This document shows positions 53,306-64,000 of a DNA stretch of 64,000 nucleotides, one piece after another. Within the stretch, counting starts at the first letter, position 1. Each line of letters opens with the position of its first letter. Source of the stretch: Entoloma clypeatum (Eukaryota; Basidiomycota; Agaricomycetes; Agaricales; Entolomataceae); assembly GCA_963565915.1 (NCBI GenBank), contig OY751491.1:1302001-1366000 (forward strand). Reading direction: 5' to 3'. A program made the translations under genes and the position numbers. Below the pieces are notes generated by a model. That model ran no database searches, had not been told where the DNA came from, and worked only from the letters and a program-made list of their open reading frames with translations.

Positions 53306-55196
53306 TCATGGATGATTCGAGTCAGATCGAAGTGTTAGATCCAAATCTCTCTCGGGCGATGCGGAAGGCATTGCTCGGGAACCCAATGTCCACCTTCTCT
53401 GTCGTCCTGCTGCTCGGCGGAGGCCTAAAATAAGGTTAGAGGCCTGGAAAGATGGGTCACTGCATGGTAAATGCATGTAGGGCAATAGGTACTTGCAGAG
53501 TATGACATTATGGCAATCAACCATCTAGATACCGAAAGCAGCCGTTGAGCGCAATGAAACCCGCTTTTGAGCTCGACTTACGCAAATGCCCCCACTACTG
53601 CACTGGGAGCGGCGGCCGCCTGGACAACCATGCAGATAACCGTGATGACTTTGTAACTGTGAGGAGGTTAAATGAGTGAGTCGAGAAAGAACTCACAAAG
53701 GTTTCTGGATTCGTAGGTTATATACATTCAATTGCACATATACATATTAGGTACCCACAGAAGATAAAAGATGGTCCCGTCGCGTACGAAGGCCATGACA
53801 ATCGGCGAATAAGATCGCATTTCCTTGAGAACGGTGATTGACAAGTGACGACGCCACCAAGCGCCATTATAGAGCGTATTCATGAACTCGCGAACCATCA
53901 TGAAAAAGAAGATTGCTGAGTAGAACTTAATCATGATGATGAGCTCGAACAGGAAACAGAGAACGAACTGTGAAGAATAAGAATGGGAATCCTGTTTCAG
54001 TGTGAGGACTAAGTATTGATTGATCATTTGAGCCAGTAGAGCGCGAACTCACCATGACATGATTGTAGTACGAGGCGCTGGTTGTGGAACACATTCGAAC
54101 CCAGGGGTAGACAGCGGCAAGAAATAGGGAAATTTCGTCATGTACTGCACATATATCGACACCATGACAACGGAAAACTGCGGCTGGTCAACGTATCTCC
54201 TGGACTACAGAAGAGGTGGACACTGACTATGAACTGTGCTGATCGTATTGATAAGCAGTTTGGATTGTTCGAGCCAGCGCATTTCTCACCTAGTATTGTC
54301 AAAACAAGAAATGTCAATACTAGGACTTCTCGTAAGTGCTGAAGGAAATGAAAGGGAAGACGAAAGACGAACCTTTCCTGTTCCCTCGATAGAGGGCATT
54401 GATTCTGAGACCCAGAAGGACATCTACGGCGGTCAACAAAATCACCCGTCCTCCACTACAGAGGATAGTGTTCATCAGAACCTGCAGTCAGATGACGAGC
54501 CCTAGTCCTACATTGAATAGTAAATAAAATAAGCCTGGCACCTTTGCGGTGCATGACAGAAATCAGCCAGGGTGGGAGACATCGTTTACAGCATTTCAAA
54601 CGTACATCTGGACAAATAGTGCAGTCAGCTCGTATGGGCATAAAAGGTCTGCATTACATACCGGAACCTTGAGTTTAAGCTCAGATGTCTGGACTGTCCC
54701 ACAACCCGATTAAGTATCACGGACGAGCAGGTTTGAAGATGCGCACCGATTACCGTTCCTCTACACCGCGATGATGAATTCTGCAATACGACAAAGTGAC
54801 CCAGAAGACTAGTCTCACATTAACAGTGTTGACCCGTAATATCTGCAGAATATATATAAACATTTCGGGATTGTCCATGGAGCACTGAATTTCATGCATT
54901 AGTGACATATTGAAAGGAATGTGGAAGACATGCCTCCAGATATAAGCAACCTAGGCGAGAAAGACACGCTACTTGAACGATCAAGGAATGCCTTCGAAGA
55001 ACGCGCTTACTTCTTCTAGGAACGAAAAGCAGATATCGTAGGCCAGGAAGGCGGCGGCAGATACTTCATTCATGCCGAATCAGGAATGGAGAACCGGCCA
55101 ATTTCGATGCTCACCTTGTGCATACTGAGCTTGTTGTAGCTGTCCCAAGTACTCTACCACCTGAGGGTAGTCTGCCGGGTGGTCGGAAGAAATCAT
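53306..55196 (-). CDS. DUF6533-like seven-helix membrane protein, multi-exon
   Basis: ATG 55196. Resolved 5' exons: 55196-55115 (MISSDHPADYPQVVEYLGQ), 55063-55011 (VSAAAFLAYDICFSFLEE), 54950-54934, and 54884-54819 (APWTIPKCLYIFCRYYGS). The third intron fits a GC-AG intron (AG/GCATGT donor). Later approximate exons read VILLTAVDVLLGLRINALYR (about 54440-54375), EVLVLTFLVLTIL (about 54325), VVMVSIYVQYMTKFPYFLP (about 54170), FVLCFLFELIIMIKFYSAI (about 53965), MAFVRDGTIFYLL, VICMVVQAAAAPSAVVGAF (about 53600) and LILGLRRAAGRQ to the stop at 53306. The hydrophobic segments and the YD....EEV.YIW, RYYG and VRDGT motifs fit the DUF6533 family, which is large in mushrooms and of unknown function. Middle exons near 54480-54818 are unresolved. 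Confidence 0.65.
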
Positions 55197-55661
55197 TGCA
55201 TTGACGATGTCACGGTCAGGCTCATGATGTTGGCACTGGACTAGCAGATTCAAGGGTGGTCGGCAACAAGTTATTTCATTAAGTATGGAAACAGGCAACG
55301 GTTGGACCCTGATTAAGTAAGTGCAGAGATATCAAAGGATGCCGGGCCGGTGGCAGACGCCTGCACAATTTCAACATCCTCTTCTGTTGCCTACCCTTCC
55401 TCCTAGGCCTCCCCTCTCTGGCATATCCACCCCATGCTCTATTATGGTCGAGGTAAACCGTGAAGAGCACACCACAACCAGTGGGGCAAGATTAAAGCAT
55501 AGGTCACTGGCAGTCTTCGTCCTTTTTCTTTGCAATTCTGATTCTACGAGTGTCCCGATGCGATGTTATAAAAACCAGATTCTCTCGATAAATACATGCA
55601 ACGTTCGAATTGCTTCCACCGAGCTTCAACCCTCATTCGCACACCTTAGAGTCAGCTGGAT

Positions 55662-56094
55662 ATGAACGAAGATGAACGCGTCCATCCTCGAGCACTTCAA
55701 TCTGTTTGAATAGCACCACCAAACACTCCTCGAATGCGCTCCATTTGCGTTTGATCCCGCCGTTTCCAGGCATAGTGCGCGTCAACGTTGGGCAAGTGGT
55801 TCCATTTTTGTTCGCACTTATCCTGACAGACTATTTTCTTTCAGCGTTGCCTTCCGCCGATGGAACGATATCGGTATGCTGTCTTTTCTTCCCTAGCCTG
55901 CTCTTTTTGTTTCTTAGACAGATATGACCCGAGACACATGGTACAGAAGAACATCCAAACCTGGAAATGGATTTCACTGTACGCTACCCCCTCTTTACCC
56001 TTCTTGCGATATTATTGACGAATTTTTAAGGTCTGCGAGGTTCGATCCCCGAGATCCAGACGGCGGCGGCAAGTATTGGAACCAGCACTACTAG
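55662..56094 (+). CDS. Small spliced gene of unknown function, about 95 aa
   Basis: A TATAAAAA box at 55567 precedes ATG 55662 (MNEDER). After a short possible intron ending at about 55706 the frame reads HQTLLECAPFAFDPAVSRHS and WASGSIFVRTYPDRLFSFS to 55873. A 44-nt GT-AG intron follows (55874-55917), then exon 55918-55978 (RYDPRHMVQKNIQTWKW), a 52-nt intron (55979-56030), and exon 56031-56094 (ARFDPRDPDGGGKYWNQHY, TAG). The last two introns keep the frame exactly, which supports a real gene. I recognise no domain. Confidence 0.5.
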
Positions 56095-58553
56095 ATAAGG
56101 ACTTCGACAATGTGCCTTATCTGTGGCCTTACTGTCCTCTGCGGATCATCTGACTAGAAATTTACTCTCTCCAGACTGGCTTTTGATAATATCCAACGCG
56201 GACAGAAAGTTCGAGACTCGCACATTCTTCGCCAATTATGCATGATAAATTCACATTACAGACACCATTGGCACTTGACCCCCAGGCCTCACAAGACGTT
56301 CGCCTCCTTGTGTCACACCTCGGATCATTGACATTCTCAAGGTAGAAGAAGCACGCGGACCTCCCAGGCCCTTTTGCGGCGTGCCGGAGGGGCTTCAACT
56401 ACGTGAGGTTCATGTATGTCGTCAGTCATCAACCGTAGTTCAAACTGAGCCGTTCTTCACAGTCAATCATGCACTTGACAAAGACGGCCTACGACGTCGC
56501 CCACTCCTTGAATCACTCGATCGATCAAGAACAGATTCTCGCTGTGAAGCTGCTGATCAACTTACCAAGACAATTTCAGGCCTGACGCTGGTGGCACGCG
56601 CGTGACTTCTCCTCAGATCGACGATAATATTTGGAAGTTGTTCTCAAATGTTCTCTCTATTGTTTGGCGACTCCCAACTCGACTCAAAATTAATGTATGT
56701 GGCCACTGTCGACCCGTCATCACTGGATTACTTTAGCCATTTGGGGAATTTTCGATTTCTGCTGTGGATTTCGAGTCTCGTCGCCTCTGTATTTCGCGCA
56801 GCTTTCCCGGGATTTGTCGTGCGTCAATGTTGCTTTGACGAGCCATATTTCAATGGCCACTGTTCTTCGGATACCAGACCATCTTTATCGACCCTGTTTC
56901 CTGTGTTCATCGCTCTGTTAAGCATGTGTCAATTTGCAGGTGTATTGCGGTAATGACAACCGTCATTGTCACGGGTGGTAACATGTAGCCTGATCACCGG
57001 CCGCCTCGTGTCGTCGATGATGCTGTCTGCGTGCCGGAATGATGTGAGCTTTATCAAACCCTTTGGGGAACATCCACTCTCGTTGAATCTTGACCATGTC
57101 CCGTGGTTCTCGGGTCTTAAAATCCCATCCTCTTTCGATTTGCATTCGACTTCAAGTTTCCCACAACACTCACCTACCCTGATTAACCCTCTAGGAGGCG
57201 GAAACACAACACTCACACTGCCCTGATTACGGCACTTCTATGTCTGCTGCATGCACTCCTTGATGGACTCCTCGTGTTGATGCGTGCCTCAGAAACATCT
57301 GAAGAACTGGGGTTTCTGGCCTATGCTCCGCGGGGCTCACCTACAGGAGAAATGTAAATCCTGAGACCGAGTTTTCTCCGGCCAACACCCTAGCGGTGCA
57401 AGCCTCGATGCAAAATACCGAGGTTCTTCCTCGCCGTGCTGTGAGTCTACCGTGCTTCATGCTCAAGGCTTCTCAGAGAAGGGTTATTCATCCGCCCTTT
57501 TCGCCCTTTCCCAGTGGAACAGTGGAATATTTGACACTTGAGGCTGTGTATGGCAAAACCATACTACGGTTCCAGCATAAATCAATCCCGGGCTACAATG
57601 AATCGATAAATGACAGCGGGCGCAGCTGGGTAGATGGAGGCAGGTAATCTGATGTTTCTAACTGGTACCAAGGTTGCATACCCAGATAGAGGCCACCTTC
57701 AACAAGGAAAGCATCTTTCATTCGCCTCGTCCGACTCGGGTTTGGTCAGTCTCAGGCCCTCAATTAATTCGCCTTTTTACTTCCAATTTCCTCTCAGATT
57801 CAATTTCCTGCCTTTCAGCTTCAGTTTGAGGGATCCGATTTACTCGCCCTGTGAAGTCTCCCTCGTTCTTGACGTTCAAGAACCCTGGCCACTGGCGCAT
57901 TTCTTTGTCCAAATGGTACTTGTGAAGTCATATCTAATTGAATATCTACATGCTCCAAGTTTCAGGCTGGCATATTCACGTCTCGGCTCACAGCATCACC
58001 GCGGGGTCTGTCATCATCTCAGCCCTCCTCTCTTTGGGGTACAGTGTCTAAGCCGCCTCCGCAAACGAGGCGTGTTCCTTATCTCCTTTTCAGCATCATA
58101 GCCAGTCTGAAGCCTTAGTGACGCGAGGTATGGATATTGTTATTCTTCCCTAGCCAAACTCTATATCAGCGTCTATAGAGCGGGACTTGATTGACGACAC
58201 TGATCTAGATCCAATTTCGCACGCGGTACATCAAAGGGGGTTGGAAAGTTGAGGTGTCAACCCAATAAGCAAGTGACCACGCTAATCTCCTCAATGGCCT
58301 CTGATTTAATGACAGGTTGACCTCCCCCCCTAAAAAGTGCAGTCATTCAATTTTTGATCAAGGCGAAGGTCGAACCCTCGAATGATCATCGGGTCTTCTC
58401 ACGGTGACTCCGATGATCCCGTTCCGTCCAGGGCCTCCACTCTCGAATCCATCAAAGTTCACCGCGCCCATAAAAGCGACCTTTTTAGTCCAGACCATAC
58501 TCTCACATCCTCCCATTTCTCTAGTCATTGACACACCACACGATCTACCCATC
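56095..58553. other. No gene resolved
   Basis: Several coding-like stretches occur on the plus strand (for example a frame with TAYDVAHSLNHSIDQEQ near 56490 and frames at 56648-56953 and 57634-58101) but I could not join them with splice sites into a protein. Codon pattern is mixed; this may hold a decayed gene. Confidence 0.35.
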
Positions 58554-59828
58554 ATGACATCTTCCTACTCCGTACGTTTAATTTTTTCAAGGTATCCTCC
58601 TACCTCGGTGACCTTGCTGTCTTTTCTTGCCAAGGCTGCATCTCCCCGGCGCCTTGGACCTCTGCCGCTTGCGCTCCAAATTGTCCCGTGCCATAGAGGC
58701 GTTTACTCCTCTGTATACGGGATACCTCCAAATCCTTCGTTGCCTAACTCAGCTGGCTTTTCTAACGGCGTGAGCCAAATATTTTTGAAACAGTCCAGTC
58801 ACTCATTTGGGGAACAGGGAGTGATCAGAACTCACCGACCCGATTCGTCCACTGCCCAGAGGCTCGCATTTAGAAACGTAAGTCCCTCAAAATCTTTTGA
58901 CCGTGGGTTTCCTTCCTTCTGATCCTTTCTTTCAACCATAGGTGACGAACGCCCTTCTCAACCAACGCGCCGCCACCCCTTCTGCTTTTGAGCATGAATG
59001 CGTTGCTCCATTCACGGCCATCGACATCGGTGACGCTTCCACACTTGGTCAGCAGACGATGCCAGCTCTGGTTACACGCCGTTACAAGAACAAGGATATC
59101 CTGCACTTCTGTATGCGAAACCCACAGGTCTCTCGGATGAGGCTGGTGCGTACCTCGTCGCCACAGAATCCTGTCCACACGGCAACTATTCATAAAATTT
59201 GCAGATCATCCAAGTCGCCAAAGCCATCGAGAACCTACACGCTCATGACATAATTCACGGCCACATTCACGTTGTCTGTATCTCCCATGATAAATATCCC
59301 CTTCTTCTCTTCTGACGATCCGTCCCAAAAGGGCAACATTCTGATCACCGACAACGAGGATGCTGCGGTGACTGACATCGCTGTCTACACCGAGGCATGC
59401 CGCTGGGTTCTCTTCCCCCATTCGGAGAACATCCCACTCCAGCGATCGTTCATCTATCTCGCACACGAATTCCTCAACCCCGGGACTGACGGGTTCAACG
59501 AACCGACGAAAATGATGGACGTGTTCGCATTTGGGTCTCTGCTTTTGGCTGTCTGTGTTTTTTTTTTTCATTCTTCAGGAGATCTTCCACATATTGACGC
59601 ACACCACTCCATTCGCAGGTGTTCACCGATGACGCACCGTATCGCAGCAGGAAGTTCGAACACATGATAGGGAAAGTCATGGAGCACGGACACTTGGACG
59701 TACCCCAACCTTCGCCGGAAGTCATGAGTAGTGATATATGGAAAGTTATCAAGAGGTGCTGGGCTCGCAACCCTATTCATCGTCCGACCATGGCGGAAAT
59801 CGTAGCTACACTTGAAAGCATCATCTAA
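58554..59828 (+). CDS. Protein-kinase-like gene with altered catalytic loop
   Basis: Exons with GT-AG introns: one ending at 58877, then 58942-59145, 59205-59270, 59332-59550 and 59619-59828. The spliced protein reads IIQVAKAIENLHAHDIIHGH, then IHGNILITDNEDAAVTDIAV, then LAHEFLNPGTDGFNE, MMDVFAFGSLLLAVFTDDAP, and DIWKVIKRCWARNPIHRPTM to a stop at 59828. This is the C-lobe of the mushroom-expanded tyrosine-kinase-like family. The usual HGD (HRD-equivalent) motif is HGH here, so the catalytic Asp is His and the loop seems one residue short, while the DFG-equivalent TDI keeps its Asp. The N-lobe has no clear VAIK lysine; the 5' end is uncertain. Probably a pseudokinase. Confidence 0.6.
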
Positions 59829-60386
59829 CATCCAAACTATTAATTGTTATCCAGTCTAATCTATCTAACTCACTGATTCGTACACAAGGCGTATGCTCAG
59901 CTGTCCTGACTGCCATCACACGTCATGTACCAGTCCCAGTACAGGTTAATCATGTCTCGCATACAACTACTATAGATCGCAATACAATAGACTTTATCAT
60001 TTCCTCAAATCCAAGGGATTGGTCCTTAGCGCGAAGTACATGCAATTTATTTCGACACAGGAGAGGTCGGTGAACGCGATGATGTAGCAAAAAAACACAC
60101 ACACACGAAGCTATTTTGGAAAAGCGATGATAGCAAGGTGTAAAAGGTCTCCAGAGCAGAACAATGATACCAGATTCGACATGTTTTTACGAGAGGTGCG
60201 CATAACGGAAGGGGAAAAAGGTGACGCGAGCGAGAGTGCGGAGGGGGATAACATGGGAGCGGAGAAGGGGACAACGAGAGTAGGCAGAGATGACATGGGG
60301 ATAACGAGAAGAAAATGTCGCAGTAAGAATGATCTCTGGTGGCCATATCAAGGAGAGAACAGAAGACGCCAGAATCTATGTCCGAA
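59829..60386. other. Convergent intergenic region
   Basis: Gap between the 3' ends of the kinase-like gene (plus) and the RING-RRM gene (minus). No coding-like frame; polyadenylation signals of both genes are expected here. Confidence 0.5.
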
Positions 60387-63300
60387 TCAGTGTAACACTG
60401 CGAGCCTCTGGGCAAGGGCTTGCACCAAATGAGCCTCGACGCCAAACTCCTTGGCTAACTCAGCGACAACCTCACCGCCTGAAGTCGAGTCCAAGCCACC
60501 TCCTTTCTCCCCTGCCAAATAGACATGAGCAGGCACATCACGGCTGTCAGGCGTTCTGAGCTCGTCGTTTGTTGAGTAGGGGCTGGACGAAGAATCGGAA
60601 GCTGGAGTGTTGGTGCAAGAGGAGGGGAGTGGAATGGCGTTGAATTTGACGAGCTCGGCAAATTTACTCAGTTGGCGTGTTGTGAACGCTAGGCGACCGC
60701 TTAACGAGGATATAGGGAAAACAAGTGCGTGAAACTCACCGTGACAACCTAGAGCCGCTTTCGCAAGATCTACAACAAGGGCCATGCTGTATTCGCTCTC
60801 CCCCATAGTCGGAATGGCATCATTGACGCGGGGCAACAAGACTTGAATGGCGGCTATTGTCAAGACAGTTAGGGACTTAGGAATGTGGGGACGCAGAGAA
60901 GTGCGAACCATAGGTGACATCTATAATATATATTAGTCATGCAGAGCACCCCGATTTCGTGTCGAGACTTACCACATAACATATCTCGCAAGGAAGAGGA
61001 CCAAAAGACACGACTATCCACATCGATGGGGAACTTACTCAAGATGCTAATCAAGGAATGGAATGGCAGCGACGGGGATTTTAAGAAATGAGACTGGGGA
61101 GGGTCAATGAGCATATTGGATTCGTGCATGGTCAAAGATGATCAACTCACGTCCGGCTCCCTAATGAGATATAGAAGCGCTGCGAGTTCACTCTCTCCAA
61201 TCAAACCACTCTCCAGAGCGCCTATCACCCTGTCGCTATTCAATCCAGCAAGGGAGGGCCGTGAGCCGTCGAAGGAGCCCCTCCAGTTAGGGAACAACTG
61301 TTGAGAAAGATGGTTAGTCTTCGGTCAGTAACGGCGGTAATGGTAAACCAACTAACATCAGCCATCAACTCCTCCTGACCGCTCCTCGTAACAGTAACGC
61401 CCCTTGCCCTCCTCCCCTTGCCCATAACACTTCCTCGTTCCCTAGGTTTCCCGATACCCCCAGCCGCATCATCCCTCACCTCACCCCTCAGAATCTTACC
61501 AGCGACATCGACATCTCCGACTTCGACATACGCATGGCTCATCGTTTTCCCCTTCTTATCCAGCAATACATGTACCCTTTCGAGCGGTTGCTGGAGCCAC
61601 TTTTCGATCTGTGGCGGGGTGATATCCTGTCGAAAAAGTAAATTGGAAATTAGACAGGTGTCCACGGAGGTAAAGGGACGGGATTCGTACCCAAGGGACA
61701 TTATCAATCCTCAGCACAGCATTCGCTTCGCCCTTCTTCTTGCCCCGCCGGCGATCTTGCGTACTTCCCCCTTCAACACCACTATCCTTCCCCCCTTCCT
61801 CCCCTCCTTCGTCACGGACCCTCGGCGTACTCGCTCTCGCATCTTCCAGCCCCAACCCAAATTCAAAGGCGCTTTCTAGTCCATCCAATCCCAGCTCAGC
61901 GCTGGTCCCGCTTGATGGGGACGAAAAGAGCGGATCCAAAAAACTTTTCCCCTCCTGGTCCTCCCAAACGCGCCCCGTCGAGCCCCCCTCCTCTTTTCCC
62001 CTCTTCGTCGGCTCGGGAGTCTTGGTACCCTCCCCAACGACAAGCCGGAAATCCGCCACCTTGCCCTTGCAAACCGCACATTCCATGTCCTTCTCCCCGA
62101 CGATGTTCAGTGCGCTCGTCAAGCACGCGGAGCATAAGGGGTGGCTACACGGAGCGAGAATTGCGAGAGTGCGCGGGTGGGGTGACAGGCACACGGAACA
62201 TCCGGTGGCAGGCTGTCCTTTGGCGATGTCGACTGGTTTGGGTGGCGGCAAATGATTGAAAGCATTAGTGGGGGCTGGAGGATTGATGGGGGATAGAGCG
62301 GGCCCGGGCAGAGGGACCCAAACAGGATTGGCAGCGTAACCACTCAAGGGATGAGGGACGGGTCGAGGAAGGCCTACACCAGGGGGGACTTGTAGATTTT
62401 GGAGTGAATGGGTCGGTGGGCCCGGATATATGTTGTTGTCGCGAAACTTCTGCGTATGAAAGTAGTGCTCTACGCTCTCAGGGATGTTATGACCAAACAG
62501 ATCGGCGAAAGGGGAAACAGAATGAGAAGGAAAATATTGCTGGTGATAGGAAGGCAGGAGAGGAGGCGCGTAATCGGGGTATGTATATGCACTGGTATTG
62601 TTGTTGATATTCGTGTCGGAGCGAAGGTTCAACTCCATCAAGGAGCTGGTGTCGTTGGCGCTTCTGTCATAATCAAGGTCGTATTCGAAGTCGTTCTCGT
62701 CTATGTCAAATAGGTCGAGGGATGTATCGTGATTTAAACCCATGTTGAGGCTTTTGTTAAAGTTTTGGGAAGGAGTGCGAAGCTATAGGATGATTAATAA
62801 GCAACCTTGGGAATGACACGGAAAGAAAGCCTACAGAGTCATCATTCTCTCTTCTTCGGAGTTGCGGTGGATCGGTAAAGCTGCCCTTCAATTTAAGCTG
62901 TCGAGAGAGGAGCCTATTTTGCGGGGGTGTGGACATCACGTGGGGATTTGGCGACTGGTTGAGACGGCGCGCCACGAGAGGGGACGAAGGCTGGATATAT
63001 GCGCGGGCGTTGTTCCTAGGAGCGCTTGGTGGAGCGAATACGCGAGAGGTTGGCGGCGGGGCATGAGAGTGAGCGCGGGGTCGTTGAGCCTCTGCTCGCT
63101 TTCGAGTTGCAACGAATGGAGCCAGGAGTGCTATCCAAACTGGTGAGAATGGGCTCAATGCGACAAGAGGATGGAATGAACCTTCTTCCGGAGATATGAA
63201 TGCGGCGTCGGTGATATCGGATCGAGTCGTTTCGCTGACTATATGCGCATAATATGTCAGGATCGGTAGCGAACATGTTTCAGCCATACCTGAATCGTCG

Positions 63301-63704
63301 CCAAAGCGTGAACCATCCAGTGCTGACGATACCTTGATGCCGTTTTCACTTGCACGGGACCTCCAGTTTTCAGCAATGTCGGCAAGGCTGTGGTCTTTCC
63401 CCAAAGCGTCGGCAGTGTTCTTGGCAACTTCCGGAGAGGCAAAAAGACGTTTTACGCTCGTCCCATGAGTATGATCAGGTGTCGTGAGGGTCGAAGATCC
63501 CCCAGAGGCGGATGATGCGAAGGAGCGGAGGCTGAGAGGGGTGTACGGACTTGTAGGGGTGTTTGGGGACCTGTAAAATGACTGGGAGGAGGAGTAACGG
63601 TGTTGCGGACGCTGTGCCTGGAGACGCTGTGGAGTGACGGGCTGGCCCCTGTGGAATGTCGAGCGGGCCATCGCAGGCGACGTCGGAACAGAGTGAGACG
63701 GCAT
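60387..63704 (-). CDS. RING finger plus RRM protein, nine exons, 940 aa
   Basis: Exons (minus): 63704-63290, 63238-63182, 63139-62835, 62782-61691, 61626-61357, 61297-61151, 61093-60973, 60853-60740, 60688-60387. All introns are GT-AG, 42-119 nt, and all phases close, giving 941 codons with stop. The N-terminus is Ser/Pro-rich (about 1-130). LADIAENWRSRASENGIKV lies near 105 and VWIALLAPFVATRKRAEA near 158-175. A C3HC4 RING-like cluster is at C454, C457, C471, H473, C476, C479, C494, C497 (CSVCLSPHPRTL, CSHPLCSACL, CAVCKG). An RRM starts at about 614 (AVLRIDNVPW, with RVHVLLDKKGKTMSHAYVEV), followed by a helical C-terminus. RING plus RRM recalls Not4, but the RING is C3HC4 rather than C4C4 and the flanks differ, so I do not call it Not4. 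A likely ubiquitin-ligase or RNA-binding regulator; the substrate is unknown. Confidence 0.85.
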
Positions 63705-64000
63705 GGCAACACAGCGTTCAAACCGTCACGCACGTGTGACATACCCCCAACACGAGCCGTCACGCTCTTGGTTGGCGCGTCTTGATCATGTGTTCGTTGC
63801 GCTGCGCCAGGTTCTGCAACGATTCCTGGCGAGTGGCTCTGTGCATTCTATATTGGCAGCAAGAATATTTTATCCCAACTTTAGGTGGAGACGAGATGTT
63901 CATGCTGACCACTCGGAGTAAGAGACGCTGCGGACGGCAAATGAGGTCAAAGCATCTTGGAGCAATATATATTCTCTCCATGGCAGCTTTGAACGTAGGT
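63705..64000. other. Upstream region of the RING-RRM gene
   Basis: Presumed promoter of the minus-strand gene. No supported coding frame; the window ends here. Confidence 0.4.

Noticed and set aside
59551..59578. A 28-nt ultrashort intron in the kinase-like gene giving EIFHILTHTTPFAG.
   Set aside because: That reading hits a stop soon after; a normal 68-nt intron 59551-59618 joins LLLA to VFTDDAPYRSRKF in phase.
61556..63704. Two or three separate genes (63704-62757, 62743-61556, 60920-60387).
   Set aside because: GT-AG introns at 62783-62834, 61627-61690 and 60854-60972 join them in frame into one protein, and the stop codons ending the separate frames lie inside introns or out of phase.

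Overview
This is a repeat-dense window from a filamentous fungus, most likely a mushroom-forming basidiomycete (Agaricomycete). The evidence is short introns of about 42-120 nt with CTAAY-type branch sites, a DUF6533-type seven-helix membrane protein gene, and chromodomain Ty3/Gypsy, Ty1/Copia, Tc1/mariner and hAT-like elements of the kind that fill such genomes. No prokaryotic operon, CRISPR array, rRNA or convincing functional tRNA is visible. The species cannot be named from the sequence alone.

Bases 1-53,000 are almost entirely nested transposable elements. (1) 1-4,470: a gene-poor stretch with a long inverted repeat, a broken host-type gene and a broken Gypsy gag with its LTR, on the minus strand. 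(2) 4,975-14,435: a decayed chromodomain Gypsy element (Gypsy-1) whose pol is cut by a Tc1-like element (9497-10512) and a hAT-like element (11698-12235), with an antisense zinc-cluster-like gene between pol and the 3' LTR. (3) 14,450-17,200: a Copia 5' end and a gag fragment. (4) 17,340-22,473: a decayed, gag-less Gypsy-2 copy and LTRs. (5) 22,671-34,120: non-autonomous hAT-like elements (8-bp target duplications), an inverted duplication, 20-bp minisatellites, and a gag fragment split exactly at TA by a second Tc1-like element (31976-33374). (6) 34,810-35,673: a small TIR element. (7) 36,371-41,900: a decayed Copia element. (8) 42,480-51,668: a Gypsy-3 element interrupted by a structurally complete, young Gypsy-2 element (45042-51635, TSD TCCTC). 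(9) 51,669-52,900: tandem GC-rich repeats.

Bases 53,300-64,000 are host-gene territory: a DUF6533-like membrane protein gene (minus), a small spliced gene (plus), a probable pseudokinase (plus) and a nine-exon RING-plus-RRM gene (minus, 940 codons) that I reconstructed across all exons.

The strongest observations are these. Three different Gypsy LTR families carry a 10-11 nt sequence downstream of the LTR TATA box that is exactly complementary to the sequence 2 nt beyond the LTR, which is the signature of Tf1-like self-primed reverse transcription. Two different chromoviruses carry an extra sense-strand ORF between the chromodomain and the 3' LTR. Many premature stops are TGA where CGA is expected, pointing to CpG-directed mutation of repeats. 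Both Tc1-like elements encode transposase ORFs whose catalytic core has been removed while the ends of the protein are kept.
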